A DNA stretch of 19,603 bases from Bacteroidota bacterium. Lineage in GTDB: Bacteria > Bacteroidota > Ignavibacteria > Kryptoniales > JAKASW01. This document shows, piece after piece, positions 1 through 8,464 of this stretch. The translations under genes were made by a program, and so were the position numbers. Below the pieces are notes generated by a model. It ran no database searches and was not told where the DNA came from. It worked only from the letters and a program-made list of their open reading frames with translations. Positions within the stretch are counted from its first letter, which is position 1, and each line of letters begins with the position of its first letter. The stretch lies in contig JAJYJD010000033.1 of assembly GCA_021789755.1 (NCBI GenBank), positions 1 through 19,603 on the forward strand, read 5' to 3'.

Positions 1-147
1 GCTGCCTTGTTGAAAGATGAATGGAAGTTCGATGTGATGAAGAAGGGATTAAACTGTATCGCCGCGCAAATCGGTCTGATCGACGAAGTTGTGACCTGCC
101 TGTCTGAGGAAGGCGACGGCACGAGAAACATGGCGATGATGGGATGA
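1..147 (+). CDS. C-terminal end of an unrecognised protein (partial)
   Basis: An open frame runs from the first base of the window to TGA at 145-147, giving the last 48 residues of a protein whose start lies outside. The visible part contains two cysteines (NCIAAQ and VVTCLS) and ends in a Met-rich stretch (NMAMMG). I do not recognise the family. It lies 118 bases upstream of a NifX/NifB-like gene on the same strand, so a link with metal-cofactor or redox chemistry is possible but not shown. The frame is plausible rather than proven, because only a short stretch is visible. Confidence 0.45.
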   Translation, partial: AALLKDEWKFDVMKKGLNCIAAQIGLIDEVVTCLSEEGDGTRNMAMMG

Positions 148-265
148 ACCTGAATGGAACGATGGATTTATGGAAGAACTTTGAATTAAGAAACGAGAAA
201 TAAGATATCGGCGGCTGACGACTTAACGCTTACAACTCTTATTCACTATAACAAAGAAGGACAAA

Positions 266-637
266 ATGAAATACTTGGTGGCATCCGAAGGAAACGCGCT
301 CGAGAGCAACGTGAGCACTCATTACGGCAGGGCGCCGTTCTTTCTCATTTATGACGACGAGACAAAGGCGCTTGTTGCAAAGGCGAACGACGGTTCGCTC
401 GATCCGCACCTCGTAATACGCGACGAAGCCAAAGGCGGCGCGAAGAAGCTGATCTGCGGGGGGATCGGGCCGCACGCCTATCAGGTCGCAGAAAAATTCA
501 ATGTGGAGGTGTGCGTGACTTCCGGCATACCTGTAGCTCAGGCGGTGAAGCTGGCCTCGGAGGGCAAGCTCCCCGTGACGACAGGCCCGACGGCGCATCA
601 TCATGAACACGGCGGTCACAACCACATGCATAACTGA
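266..637 (+). CDS. NifX/NifB-type dinitrogenase iron-molybdenum cofactor-binding family protein, His-rich tail
   Basis: This 123-residue protein has the fold signature of the NifX/NafY/NifB C-terminal family (PF02579): MKYLVASEGNALESNVSTHYGRA at the start, a middle region with LICGGIGPHA, and a helix around VAEKFNVEVCVTSG. Family members bind iron-sulfur or FeMo-cofactor precursors; many stand-alone members occur in organisms that do not fix nitrogen, so nitrogen fixation should not be assumed. The last 14 residues are very His-rich (HHHEHGGHNHMHN), suggesting a metal-binding tail. The ATG is well placed behind AAGGA (257-261) with a 4-base spacer. No other nif gene is visible in the window. 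Confidence 0.85.
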   Translation: MKYLVASEGNALESNVSTHYGRAPFFLIYDDETKALVAKANDGSLDPHLVIRDEAKGGAKKLICGGIGPHAYQVAEKFNVEVCVTSGIPVAQAVKLASEGKLPVTTGPTAHHHEHGGHNHMHN

Positions 638-641
638 ACTG

Positions 642-662
642 CCGGCGGGGCCGGACGCTTTT
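642..662 (+). terminator. Possible weak intrinsic terminator after the NifX-like gene
   Basis: CCGGC (642-646) and GCCGG (650-654) can pair around a 3-base loop, and TTTT follows at 659-662. The stem is only 5 bp and the T-run is short and separated by four bases, so this is a weak candidate. Confidence 0.3.
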
Positions 663-745
663 CTCCCGCTCCGCATTTGCTTTCCGCGTGGACGCCATCA
701 TTCGAAGTACCACAGTGCAGTTCGGCGCACCTGTGCATTTCGTCA

Positions 746-760
746 CATGCTTATAGCATG
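746..760. promoter_or_regulatory. Short perfect inverted repeat, possible operator
   Basis: CATGC-TTATA-GCATG is a perfect 5-bp inverted repeat with a 5-base spacer, in the 266-base gap ahead of the three-gene operon and about 40 bases upstream of a promoter-like motif. The size suits a small dimeric regulator site, but such repeats also occur by chance. Confidence 0.25.
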
Positions 761-801
761 CAGGAACTGTAGATTCACCGAAACCATTTACCAATTGTAA
801 A

Positions 802-809
802 TAATTTTG
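802..809 (+). promoter_or_regulatory. Bacteroidota-type -7 promoter motif (TAnnTTTG)
   Basis: TAATTTTG matches the TAnnTTTG -7 element of the housekeeping sigma factor of Bacteroidota. It sits in an AT-rich patch of the gap before the operon at 904 and would give a leader of roughly 90 bases. I do not see a clear TTTG -33 element about 20 bases upstream, so this is a candidate only. No other convincing promoter is visible between 638 and 903. Confidence 0.35.
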
Positions 810-903
810 TAACGAGGAGAGCACCTAATAAGGGATGTTGGCAGTGGAGCAATCCTGAGACTGGCGCTGGCAGTCCCTTGTTTAATGGAGGAGGCGGAGA
901 GCA

Positions 904-2868
904 TTGCTTTACCAGTTGGCGAAGCACATTGGATTTGTGCTGGTTAGTCTTGCGTGTGTCGGAGAAGCTCTTTCCCAGGGCAACTCGCAGCCCGATTCCA
1001 GCGGGCAAACATTCATCCAGAAAAATTTCAGCATATCCGGCGACGCCGGAGTTTACGGCGAATTATACGGGATCTCAGGAATACCGGCGAGGCGCCCACC
1101 AAGTTCAGCGCGGCTTTACTTCCGCCCTACGGTCACGCTCTTCAATGCGTTTTCGATGTCGTTCAACTTCCTTCTCTCGACCGAGGGAAGCTCGGCACGC
1201 CAAAACATCAACCAGCTCGGCGTAAATCCGTCATGGGGGTGGGGCAATGCCCATCTCGGCGATTTCACGGATATGTTTACTCCGTTGACGTTCGACGGTA
1301 TCATGGTGCGCGGAGCGGGCGTCAACCTCAGTCCTGGCCTGTTCAGGTTCTCTGCCCTCGGAGGGTACACCCAGAGAGCCGTCGACGGCGGAGCCGGAGC
1401 CGGAAGCTACTCGAGGTATATGTACGGCGCGAAGCTCGGAGTCGGGAAGCAGGACGGATCCTATTTCGATCTGATGTTTCTAAGGACGAGGGACGTCCCG
1501 TCATCACTTCCTCCGCCGCAAGCGACAATTGCGGTGATTGCTCCGAACGGAAACGATTCATGGCCGATAGGAAATATCGAGACCATCCGGTGGGGATCGT
1601 CGGGGATTACCGGGAATGTAAAGATAGAACTTTCGAGGGACGGCGGCGCCACATACGAGGTCCTTTTTGACAGCACCATGAACACTGGTGCACAGCCCTG
1701 GGTCGTGACCGGGCCGCCGACTGCACAGGCTATCATAAGGATCACGAGCATCGATGATTCCATAAGCGACGTGAGCGACCTTCCCTTCACAATCGGCATC
1801 GGCATTGCCGACCAGCAGGGTACTGCTCCCGGCAACGTGACCAACACCTACGCCGTGACCCCTCAAGAGAATTTGGTATTCGGTGCAGACAGCAGGGTGG
1901 CACTCCTTGGAAACGTAGTGACATTCAGCGGCGAAATCGACGGGAGTGCATATACAAGAGACATGCGCGCGCCGGCGTTCGACAGCCTCAACCTGCCTTC
2001 GGCAATTACAGGCGTTTTCACGCCGAGGACCAGCACCCGGGTTGATTACGCTTACAACACTCAGCTTGGGCTGAACCTGTCGTCTTTCAACGCCCGCGTC
2101 GGGTACAGTTACATCGGTCCCGGTTACACATCACTCGGAGTGGCGTCGCTGTTGCCTGACCAGCGTCAGATTACTTTCGCATCCATGTTCAGGATGTCCA
2201 CAATCTCGGTGACCCTCAATGCCGGACATCAGAACGACAATCTTCTCGGCCAAAAGATCTACACGACAACGCGCAACAACATCGGCGGAAACATCAACCT
2301 GAGAGCTTCGGACGAGTGGATGGTTTCGTTGATGAGCAACTACATGAACATGGTCAACGACGCGGCGAGCGACACATTCCTCGTCGACTACTCGACCTTC
2401 ATGGCGGGGATGACGCAGATGCTGTATTTTTCGGGCGGCGGAACATTCCAGTCCGCGACGTTCAGCTATGTCTACCAGACATCAGCTGACGCTAACCCGC
2501 TGAGGCAGAACAGCGGGCTCCTCTCGCATTCGCTGAATGCCAGCGCCGTCTTTGGCATTCTGACAAACCTGAGCCTGATTCCTTCAGTAAGTCTGATTGA
2601 TTCAAAAATCGGTGGCACGGGCTGGACTTCGACGCAGACTTACTCCATCGCGGCGCAGCACCGAGCTTTCAAGAACAAACTCACCACCGCACTTTCTGTT
2701 GGAACTTCATTATACATGGGTTCGAGCTCGATCAACGCAGTTCTTTCGTCGAACTACAGCATAACCATGGCGGATGCGGTGACGTTATCGCTGACGGGAA
2801 CAAGTTATCACGGGGCTAACGCTTTCAACGAGTACACGGCCGGCGTCACAATAGCCCACAGATTTTGA
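904..2868 (+). CDS. Outer-membrane beta-barrel protein with an inserted Kre9/KNH-like Ig domain
   Basis: This 654-residue exported protein starts at TTG 904, behind the purine-rich GGAGGAGG at 887-894. A hydrophobic signal peptide (GFVLVSLACVG) ends near residues 24-25 (ALS before QG). Residues about 30-200 and 300-654 are alternating beta-strand material, rich in G, S, T and aromatics, and the chain ends in Phe (TIAHRF), as outer-membrane barrels usually do. Residues about 205-297 look like a separate domain of the Kre9/KNH Ser-Thr-rich Ig-like family: IAVIAPNGNDSWPIG, TIRWGSSG, ELSRDGGATYEVL, SDLPFTIG. It is the first gene of a three-gene operon; the next gene begins 49 bases downstream. 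The likely role is an outer-membrane anchor, channel or assembly platform for the two large exported partners. The exact family is not recognised. Confidence 0.75.
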   Translation: MLYQLAKHIGFVLVSLACVGEALSQGNSQPDSSGQTFIQKNFSISGDAGVYGELYGISGIPARRPPSSARLYFRPTVTLFNAFSMSFNFLLSTEGSSARQNINQLGVNPSWGWGNAHLGDFTDMFTPLTFDGIMVRGAGVNLSPGLFRFSALGGYTQRAVDGGAGAGSYSRYMYGAKLGVGKQDGSYFDLMFLRTRDVPSSLPPPQATIAVIAPNGNDSWPIGNIETIRWGSSGITGNVKIELSRDGGATYEVLFDSTMNTGAQPWVVTGPPTAQAIIRITSIDDSISDVSDLPFTIGIGIADQQGTAPGNVTNTYAVTPQENLVFGADSRVALLGNVVTFSGEIDGSAYTRDMRAPAFDSLNLPSAITGVFTPRTSTRVDYAYNTQLGLNLSSFNARVGYSYIGPGYTSLGVASLLPDQRQITFASMFRMSTISVTLNAGHQNDNLLGQKIYTTTRNNIGGNINLRASDEWMVSLMSNYMNMVNDAASDTFLVDYSTFMAGMTQMLYFSGGGTFQSATFSYVYQTSADANPLRQNSGLLSHSLNASAVFGILTNLSLIPSVSLIDSKIGGTGWTSTQTYSIAAQHRAFKNKLTTALSVGTSLYMGSSSINAVLSSNYSITMADAVTLSLTGTSYHGANAFNEYTAGVTIAHRF

Positions 2869-2902
2869 TGATTGAAAAAATAAACAAGGGGACTTCGCAT
2901 AC

Positions 2903-2908
2903 AGGAGG
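2903..2908 (+). promoter_or_regulatory. Strong ribosome-binding site of the 1848-residue gene
   Basis: AGGAGG lies 9 bases ahead of ATG 2918. A second purine run, AAGGAG (2912-2917), abuts the ATG and is too close to act as the main site. The spacing supports the 2918 start. Confidence 0.6.
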
Positions 2909-2917
2909 AGCAAGGAG

Positions 2918-5900
2918 ATGAAAACACGCTTCATATCGTCGGTCGCGGGACTCATAATCTTTCTGACGGGGACAACCGGCCTGTCTTTCGCGCAATCGGG
3001 GAGAAACTGGAACGCGCTGCTCACGGTCCAGCCCTTCCCGTCACCTTACATGAGCGATTGGCAGACCAATCCATCCATCGCGATGTTCAATTTAGTCAAC
3101 GGGACGGGGGCGCCGGCGACCGTTGTCATTTCTCTGACTATTTCAAACAGCAGCGGTCAGCAGCTGATCACCGGATCGAGCGATCCTACCATCGTCAATC
3201 CCGGCTCCAACATGTTGAACAGCACTTCTACTCTTCACGGGAACACAAACTATTACGACAATGGCGTCAAAACCCAAATCGCTCAAACCGGGAGAATACC
3301 GGAGGGATCGTACACAGCGTGTCTCACAGTGAAGGATATGAGCGGAAACGTGCTGGTTTCGGGCGCTTGCGCAAATTTTACGATCGTCTACCCTGATCCG
3401 CCCCATCTGGTCTTCCCGGCGGACGGCGACAGCGTAAATATTGCGAATCCCATTTTGCAATGGACACCTATTCAGGTTCCCGTCCAATATCAGGTACACT
3501 ACGTCCTCAAGATCGCCGAGGTTCTGCAGGGACAAACGCCTTTGCAGGCGCTGGCGGCGAACATTCCTCAATATGTCGACCAGAACGCAATCACAACGAC
3601 CGAGCAGTACCCCATCAGTGCGCTCCCGCTCAAGTCGGGCTCGACTTATGTTTGGCAGGTACAGGCACTCGACCAGAACGGTTTTCCTCCGGCCACCAAC
3701 AAAGGGAAAAGCGAGATCTGGACATTCACTTATAACAAGCCCGCTCAGTTCGTTTTTCACCGTGTGCTGCCCCCTTCTCCGCCAGTTCCGCCGTTCCATT
3801 ATGTTTTCTTTACTACTTCGACTGTTACGGGAAGCCTTTACGGGACTTTCACTCCGCGGGCCAACGGTATAGTTATGATGAATTACCAAACACCCCAGTC
3901 GTCGTTTCCACTGGCGAATACGACCGTGGAACTTGTCACGAAGTATATGCTTGTTTCAAAAACCGGTGGCGGCGGCATACGGTTCATGCAATTTGGGAGT
4001 GCGACTGAATTGTCAGTCCCGAGGCACAGTCTTCCGTTCGATCACAAGTATGACGATGCCGACCAGGTTGTGGCGACCACCACGACGGACGCGTCCGGGA
4101 ATTTCTCTTTTTCGTTCCTGCAATCGGACAGCACGGGACTGATTGCAGCGAACCAGACGATCAATTTTCTCGGCGGCGATTTGACGGATAATCACACTGG
4201 AGATCTATACAAGGTGTACCGCGTGGTGGTGCAAAGCCCCTATTACCTGAGCCCGTCGACCGACATAATGGTACAGCCGTATCAGACCGATAACGTCGGT
4301 GCCCTTCCTTCGTTAGCTAGGGAATATTCGTTGAAACTAACCGTGGTGCCGCCATCGTATAATGCAACCGCACAGGTTACTCAGGCCCCGCTTGCAGGGG
4401 TAAACGTCTATATTCTTCGTCAGAGTCGGCCGCTCGGAGTACCCGATAGCGAGGGATATCCGAAACCTCCTTCACCGGCATCTGCGGCGAATATGCAGGT
4501 TGTGGCAGAGGCGATGACGAACCAGAACGGCCAGGTCACTTTCTCCGATCTCGTCCAGAACATCGGTCCGAATGACCAGTATTTCATTTATGCAACCACG
4601 GACCCGAAGTCGAACCTGGGATACTTCTGTTTCCCGCAGTCTTTTCAATTCAATTATTCTATGGGGTTCGGACAGAACCTCAATTTCCAGGTTAGTCCGA
4701 ACAACTTTTTCACGACCCCGGCGACTTTCAACAGCGATTATCCGGTTCCAACCGTCTCGACAACTCTGACGATGTGGCCGTTAATGCCCAGCATAGCGGG
4801 CACCGTCTACAGGAAGGACAACCCCAATGTCCCCGTCATCGGAGCGCAGGTCCAATCTCTTACGTTCGCCTTGTTCTTCTGGAATACGGAGAGCTCACAG
4901 GCGACGCTCTCTGACGGTTCGTTCAGCTTCGACGACCTGAATCCGACATATGATAACGGCGGCAATCTTAATGGCCCCATGAGAGCATTGACCATTACAG
5001 ACTATGGTTTTAAAGATTTAAATATCCCGATAAACAACGGCGCGCCGCTCAAGTTCGGACAACGGGCTTATCTCGACAAAATTCTTCTCGATCCTGCCGC
5101 GAACGTTACGGGCAAGGTTGTGGACGAGCAGGGAAATCCCGTGGAGGCGAAAGTCACGATCGGTGACGGATCAACGGTCGTCGCCAATCAACCGCAGTTT
5201 GTACTCAACAGATTCCGCGGTCGATTCAATTTCATGGGGATGACTATCAACCATAATACTGGATTCCAGAGTCCTGCAATTCTTGGATCCCAACAGATCA
5301 TAATCGATCCGACTCCGTACGACGATTCATTTTTCCCGGATACGGAATACGTCAACGTGACACAGGACGGGCAGGACCTCGGGACTTTTGTCGTGAAAAA
5401 GAAACTGCACCGGATCATGATAATAGTTACGACCCCGGAGAAACGGATGGTTGGCGGGTCCGAGACGAGGACACGCCGCCCTGTAGCAGAGACTATTCCG
5501 GCTCCGATAGTGGCGGCTCACGTTGACATTCAAAGCGTGGGCAACTTCCTCACCAACAGGGACGGCGGGGTGGATACAATGCTCGTCAGCTCAAACGATA
5601 ATTTCACGATTAAAGTCACCGCGCCGGACGGTAAGGACTACGAAGGACAAACCGTGTCCGCGTACATACCGGAGTCGAAGGACTGGACGTATATCGAAGT
5701 CTCTTTGAAGCAGGCGGCACATGTATCGGGGACCGTGCTGGCCGGCAAAACACCTATTCCCGACGCGCATGTGTTTCTCGATCAGAGCCAGTCGTCGAAC
5801 GCGCCGGTGGTTGAGACGTACACCGACAGCAGCGGCAACTACGTGCTCCACTCACTCCCTATAGGCAGCTCTTTGACGATCGACGCGGCCAAGTCGCAGT

Positions 5901-8464
5901 CCAATTTCGTCGGTGACTCGAAGAAGATTACGCTGAAGGGTTTCGGGAACGACACTCTGAATTTCAATCTCAAAGTCTACAACGGCATGAACATCACGAG
6001 GCTCATGGGTTTCCCCATTGAGGTGACGTCTTTGAGCACGAGCGGCGGTGGAGTGTCGATCAGCGGAGACATTACTTCGCTTCCCTCCAACAGGGTTTTC
6101 GGCCCGCTCGATTCGACGGCGAAAATTCCGTTTCACAACATATCCATCGTGGCCGGAAACCAGAGAGACAGCAACAACGTTCCTTATTCTGTTCCGAAGA
6201 CACTTCCGCTGACGACCGACGTGAACTCAATCCAGCTGAAAATTTTCGGCACAATGGTTGGATCGCAGGCCGATAACGCGGGGATAGGAATCACGGACGC
6301 AGGTAACGGCGTGGGCCAATTTGCTGACCTGACATATATCGATGCGGCTTCATTCACGTCAGATCCCGCGTTCTCGAACATCAAATTCCCCGATGACCAA
6401 TTGTATCTCGCGCTTCCGGGCGAAACGGATCATTCGAAGAAACTCCTGATACCGGCGTTGATTGCCTCCGGCACCGCGCCCTCATCGATATTGGGCGGCC
6501 TCGCGGTCACCGACGCGAAGGGTAATTCGCTTCATTACACGCTGTACGGGTTCGATGCGGTCGCGGATTCGAGCGGCTCGCTGGCTGACGGTGATACTGT
6601 GAAACTGCTTACGACGATTCATTCCAATCTTGCCAACGTCACAAACCCGGACATAGACCTCAACATCGGCGAAGTGGTTCTTCACAGCAAGAAATTCGAT
6701 CCTATTCAAGGGAAAGACACGGTTTCGATCGCGCTCGAAAAGTGGCAAATCGAGGGAGGCCAGTGGTCGATTTCACAGTCGGGCGGCTTCATGATCAACG
6801 CGGGCCAGTTAGTCACCGGCACCGTCAATGTGCCCTTCAGCGGGCTCCAGGTGACTCCGACTGATTTGAAGTATGGAAACTTCCAGTCGGATTCCATGTC
6901 GCTCGCCGGAATACTCCCGCTGACTATAACGGGTCAACTGTACTTCGGCTACGACGCGGGAAAGAACCACTGGTCGATTTCCGTGGCGCCTAAAGGAAAC
7001 AGCAATTCGGCGGCGTATCTGACAAATCTTCCCGGCGCCGCGCCATCGGACAAGGTTTCCATCAACAATTTTTACCTGCTCAGCAACGGTGACGAAGGTC
7101 TTACCATCGACAACACGGCCCCGGCATTGACTTACTACAGGGTCGCGAAGTTCACTCCGACAATGCTGAATGTCTATCCGACCTATGTCCACATACCGGG
7201 CACCATAGATTTGGGCATACCCGGCTTGCAGGCGCAGAGCTGTTCGATTGATTATTCGAGGTCGGGCGGCGTCGTGAGTTCGAAACTGGAAGCGGTCCCG
7301 TTCAGCTTCGATGTTGCTGGAGTACACCTCGCGTTCAAGGCCGATCAGAACGACCCGGAAACGCTCGATGCCAAAGGTTTCATCGCAAAGGGAACCGTCT
7401 CCGAGCCGGGCAAGTACAGTTTCGACGTATGGTTGTACAGGACGCCTGATTCAACCTCCGTCTGGACAGTGCCGGGTCAGACTCTGAACATATCCCAGAA
7501 CGGCGCGACAAGTCTGACGAACGTCGTCGGTTCGATGAACGTCTCGAACAATTCATGGAACAACTACTGGTTCGCGGGCGATATGACCGGCACGAACGGC
7601 GCAAGCGGCAGAGTGACTTTTGTTGTCTACGGCGACATTATCGCCAACGGTCAGAAGGTCGGAGTGAAGAACATAAGCACTCCGTTCGGCGACATCAATT
7701 TTACATACGATTTCCAGAAGCATGAACTGCTCGGCAGTCTCAACATAAAGAAAGATCTTGCCGGTGGCGCTAAGATCGAAGGGACCGCGAACGCTATGGT
7801 CGACGACCAGGGCTGGTACTTCGTTGCCGGGGCCAGCCTGAAACTGAGCACGCCGAAGGTCGACGCTATGGCGGCGATACTTTTCGGAGACCACCCGATG
7901 GACGATGAAATAAAATACGTGGTCCAGCAATACTCCTGGGTGTACAAACACAAGGGAGCTTTGCCCCCGGAATTTCCGGCGACAGTTTCCGGATTTTATT
8001 TCGAGGGCGAGGTCGACGTGCCGATACCGGTCATACCGACATTCGATTTCAATTTCGGTATAGTCAGCGCGAAGTTGTGGGCGAACATCGGCGGTGATAT
8101 CCGTCTCGCCATGACATTCCAGGGAGATTCAAGTACATATGCGGCCGGAATAGATGTCTTTGCGGATGTAGGCGCCGGCATCGGAGGGTCCATCGGCATC
8201 GCGTGCGCTGGCGTCCAGGCGGAAGTCCTGGCGGACGTTTCTCTCGACGGCCAATTCCAGGCGAACGGAAACTGGTATGTGGACGGAAGCGCGACGCTGA
8301 CGCTCAGCGGAACAGCCTACTGCGGCTTCGGTATTTGTGATTCCGATTGCGGCGGGCTGTGCGACAAACAGTCAGCGAGCGCGAGCATCACAGTTGGAGT
8401 GGAAGGCCATTACGGTACCGACTACAAGAAGGTCCAGTTTGTTCTGGAGGGAGGCTTCAAATGA
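2918..8464 (+). CDS. Giant exported multidomain beta-rich surface protein (1848 aa)
   Basis: A signal peptide (MKTRFISSVAGLIIFLTG, cleavage near SFA before QSG at 25-26) is followed by a beta-sandwich module (about 27-160). Next comes a fibronectin/Ig-like module (about 161-275) with the pattern LVFPADG ... ILQWTP ... YVWQVQALD. Several carboxypeptidase-regulatory-like (CarboxypepD_reg) modules follow, at about 305-450, 480-560, 625-700 (SIAGTVYR ... DGSFSFDDLNP), 729-790 (VTGKVVDEQGNPVEAKV) and 934-1000 (VSGTVLAGKTPIPDAHV ... DSSGNYVLHSLPIG). The remaining part is long, repetitive and beta-rich, with a glycine-rich stretch near 1745-1770 and a Cys cluster CX4CX3CX3C at 1802-1815. There is no T9SS sorting tail and no obvious C-terminal anchor. 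It is the second operon gene and overlaps the next by ATGA. A role in surface display, adhesion or envelope architecture is likely; no enzyme motif was found. Confidence 0.8.
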   Translation: MKTRFISSVAGLIIFLTGTTGLSFAQSGRNWNALLTVQPFPSPYMSDWQTNPSIAMFNLVNGTGAPATVVISLTISNSSGQQLITGSSDPTIVNPGSNMLNSTSTLHGNTNYYDNGVKTQIAQTGRIPEGSYTACLTVKDMSGNVLVSGACANFTIVYPDPPHLVFPADGDSVNIANPILQWTPIQVPVQYQVHYVLKIAEVLQGQTPLQALAANIPQYVDQNAITTTEQYPISALPLKSGSTYVWQVQALDQNGFPPATNKGKSEIWTFTYNKPAQFVFHRVLPPSPPVPPFHYVFFTTSTVTGSLYGTFTPRANGIVMMNYQTPQSSFPLANTTVELVTKYMLVSKTGGGGIRFMQFGSATELSVPRHSLPFDHKYDDADQVVATTTTDASGNFSFSFLQSDSTGLIAANQTINFLGGDLTDNHTGDLYKVYRVVVQSPYYLSPSTDIMVQPYQTDNVGALPSLAREYSLKLTVVPPSYNATAQVTQAPLAGVNVYILRQSRPLGVPDSEGYPKPPSPASAANMQVVAEAMTNQNGQVTFSDLVQNIGPNDQYFIYATTDPKSNLGYFCFPQSFQFNYSMGFGQNLNFQVSPNNFFTTPATFNSDYPVPTVSTTLTMWPLMPSIAGTVYRKDNPNVPVIGAQVQSLTFALFFWNTESSQATLSDGSFSFDDLNPTYDNGGNLNGPMRALTITDYGFKDLNIPINNGAPLKFGQRAYLDKILLDPAANVTGKVVDEQGNPVEAKVTIGDGSTVVANQPQFVLNRFRGRFNFMGMTINHNTGFQSPAILGSQQIIIDPTPYDDSFFPDTEYVNVTQDGQDLGTFVVKKKLHRIMIIVTTPEKRMVGGSETRTRRPVAETIPAPIVAAHVDIQSVGNFLTNRDGGVDTMLVSSNDNFTIKVTAPDGKDYEGQTVSAYIPESKDWTYIEVSLKQAAHVSGTVLAGKTPIPDAHVFLDQSQSSNAPVVETYTDSSGNYVLHSLPIGSSLTIDAAKSQSNFVGDSKKITLKGFGNDTLNFNLKVYNGMNITRLMGFPIEVTSLSTSGGGVSISGDITSLPSNRVFGPLDSTAKIPFHNISIVAGNQRDSNNVPYSVPKTLPLTTDVNSIQLKIFGTMVGSQADNAGIGITDAGNGVGQFADLTYIDAASFTSDPAFSNIKFPDDQLYLALPGETDHSKKLLIPALIASGTAPSSILGGLAVTDAKGNSLHYTLYGFDAVADSSGSLADGDTVKLLTTIHSNLANVTNPDIDLNIGEVVLHSKKFDPIQGKDTVSIALEKWQIEGGQWSISQSGGFMINAGQLVTGTVNVPFSGLQVTPTDLKYGNFQSDSMSLAGILPLTITGQLYFGYDAGKNHWSISVAPKGNSNSAAYLTNLPGAAPSDKVSINNFYLLSNGDEGLTIDNTAPALTYYRVAKFTPTMLNVYPTYVHIPGTIDLGIPGLQAQSCSIDYSRSGGVVSSKLEAVPFSFDVAGVHLAFKADQNDPETLDAKGFIAKGTVSEPGKYSFDVWLYRTPDSTSVWTVPGQTLNISQNGATSLTNVVGSMNVSNNSWNNYWFAGDMTGTNGASGRVTFVVYGDIIANGQKVGVKNISTPFGDINFTYDFQKHELLGSLNIKKDLAGGAKIEGTANAMVDDQGWYFVAGASLKLSTPKVDAMAAILFGDHPMDDEIKYVVQQYSWVYKHKGALPPEFPATVSGFYFEGEVDVPIPVIPTFDFNFGIVSAKLWANIGGDIRLAMTFQGDSSTYAAGIDVFADVGAGIGGSIGIACAGVQAEVLADVSLDGQFQANGNWYVDGSATLTLSGTAYCGFGICDSDCGGLCDKQSASASITVGVEGHYGTDYKKVQFVLEGGFK
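8446..8454 (+). promoter_or_regulatory. Ribosome-binding site deciding the start of the Fn3 protein
   Basis: GGAGGGAGG lies inside the 3' end of the preceding coding region, 6 bases before ATG 8461. It supports starting at 8461 instead of the longer in-frame start at 8347, which would put 38 charged residues ahead of the signal peptide. Confidence 0.7.

Noticed and set aside
266..637. Evidence for nitrogen fixation
   Set aside because: Stand-alone NifX/NifB-like proteins occur widely without nitrogenase; no nifHDK or nifEN gene is visible.
3143..3889. Minus-strand open frame of 248 residues inside the 1848-residue gene
   Set aside because: Arg/Val-rich shadow of a real coding strand, without motifs or a ribosome-binding site.
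8347..8460. A longer start (8347) for the Fn3 protein, adding 38 residues
   Set aside because: It overlaps 118 bases of the upstream gene and puts a charged stretch before a clear signal peptide; ATG 8461 has an excellent ribosome-binding site and ATGA coupling.
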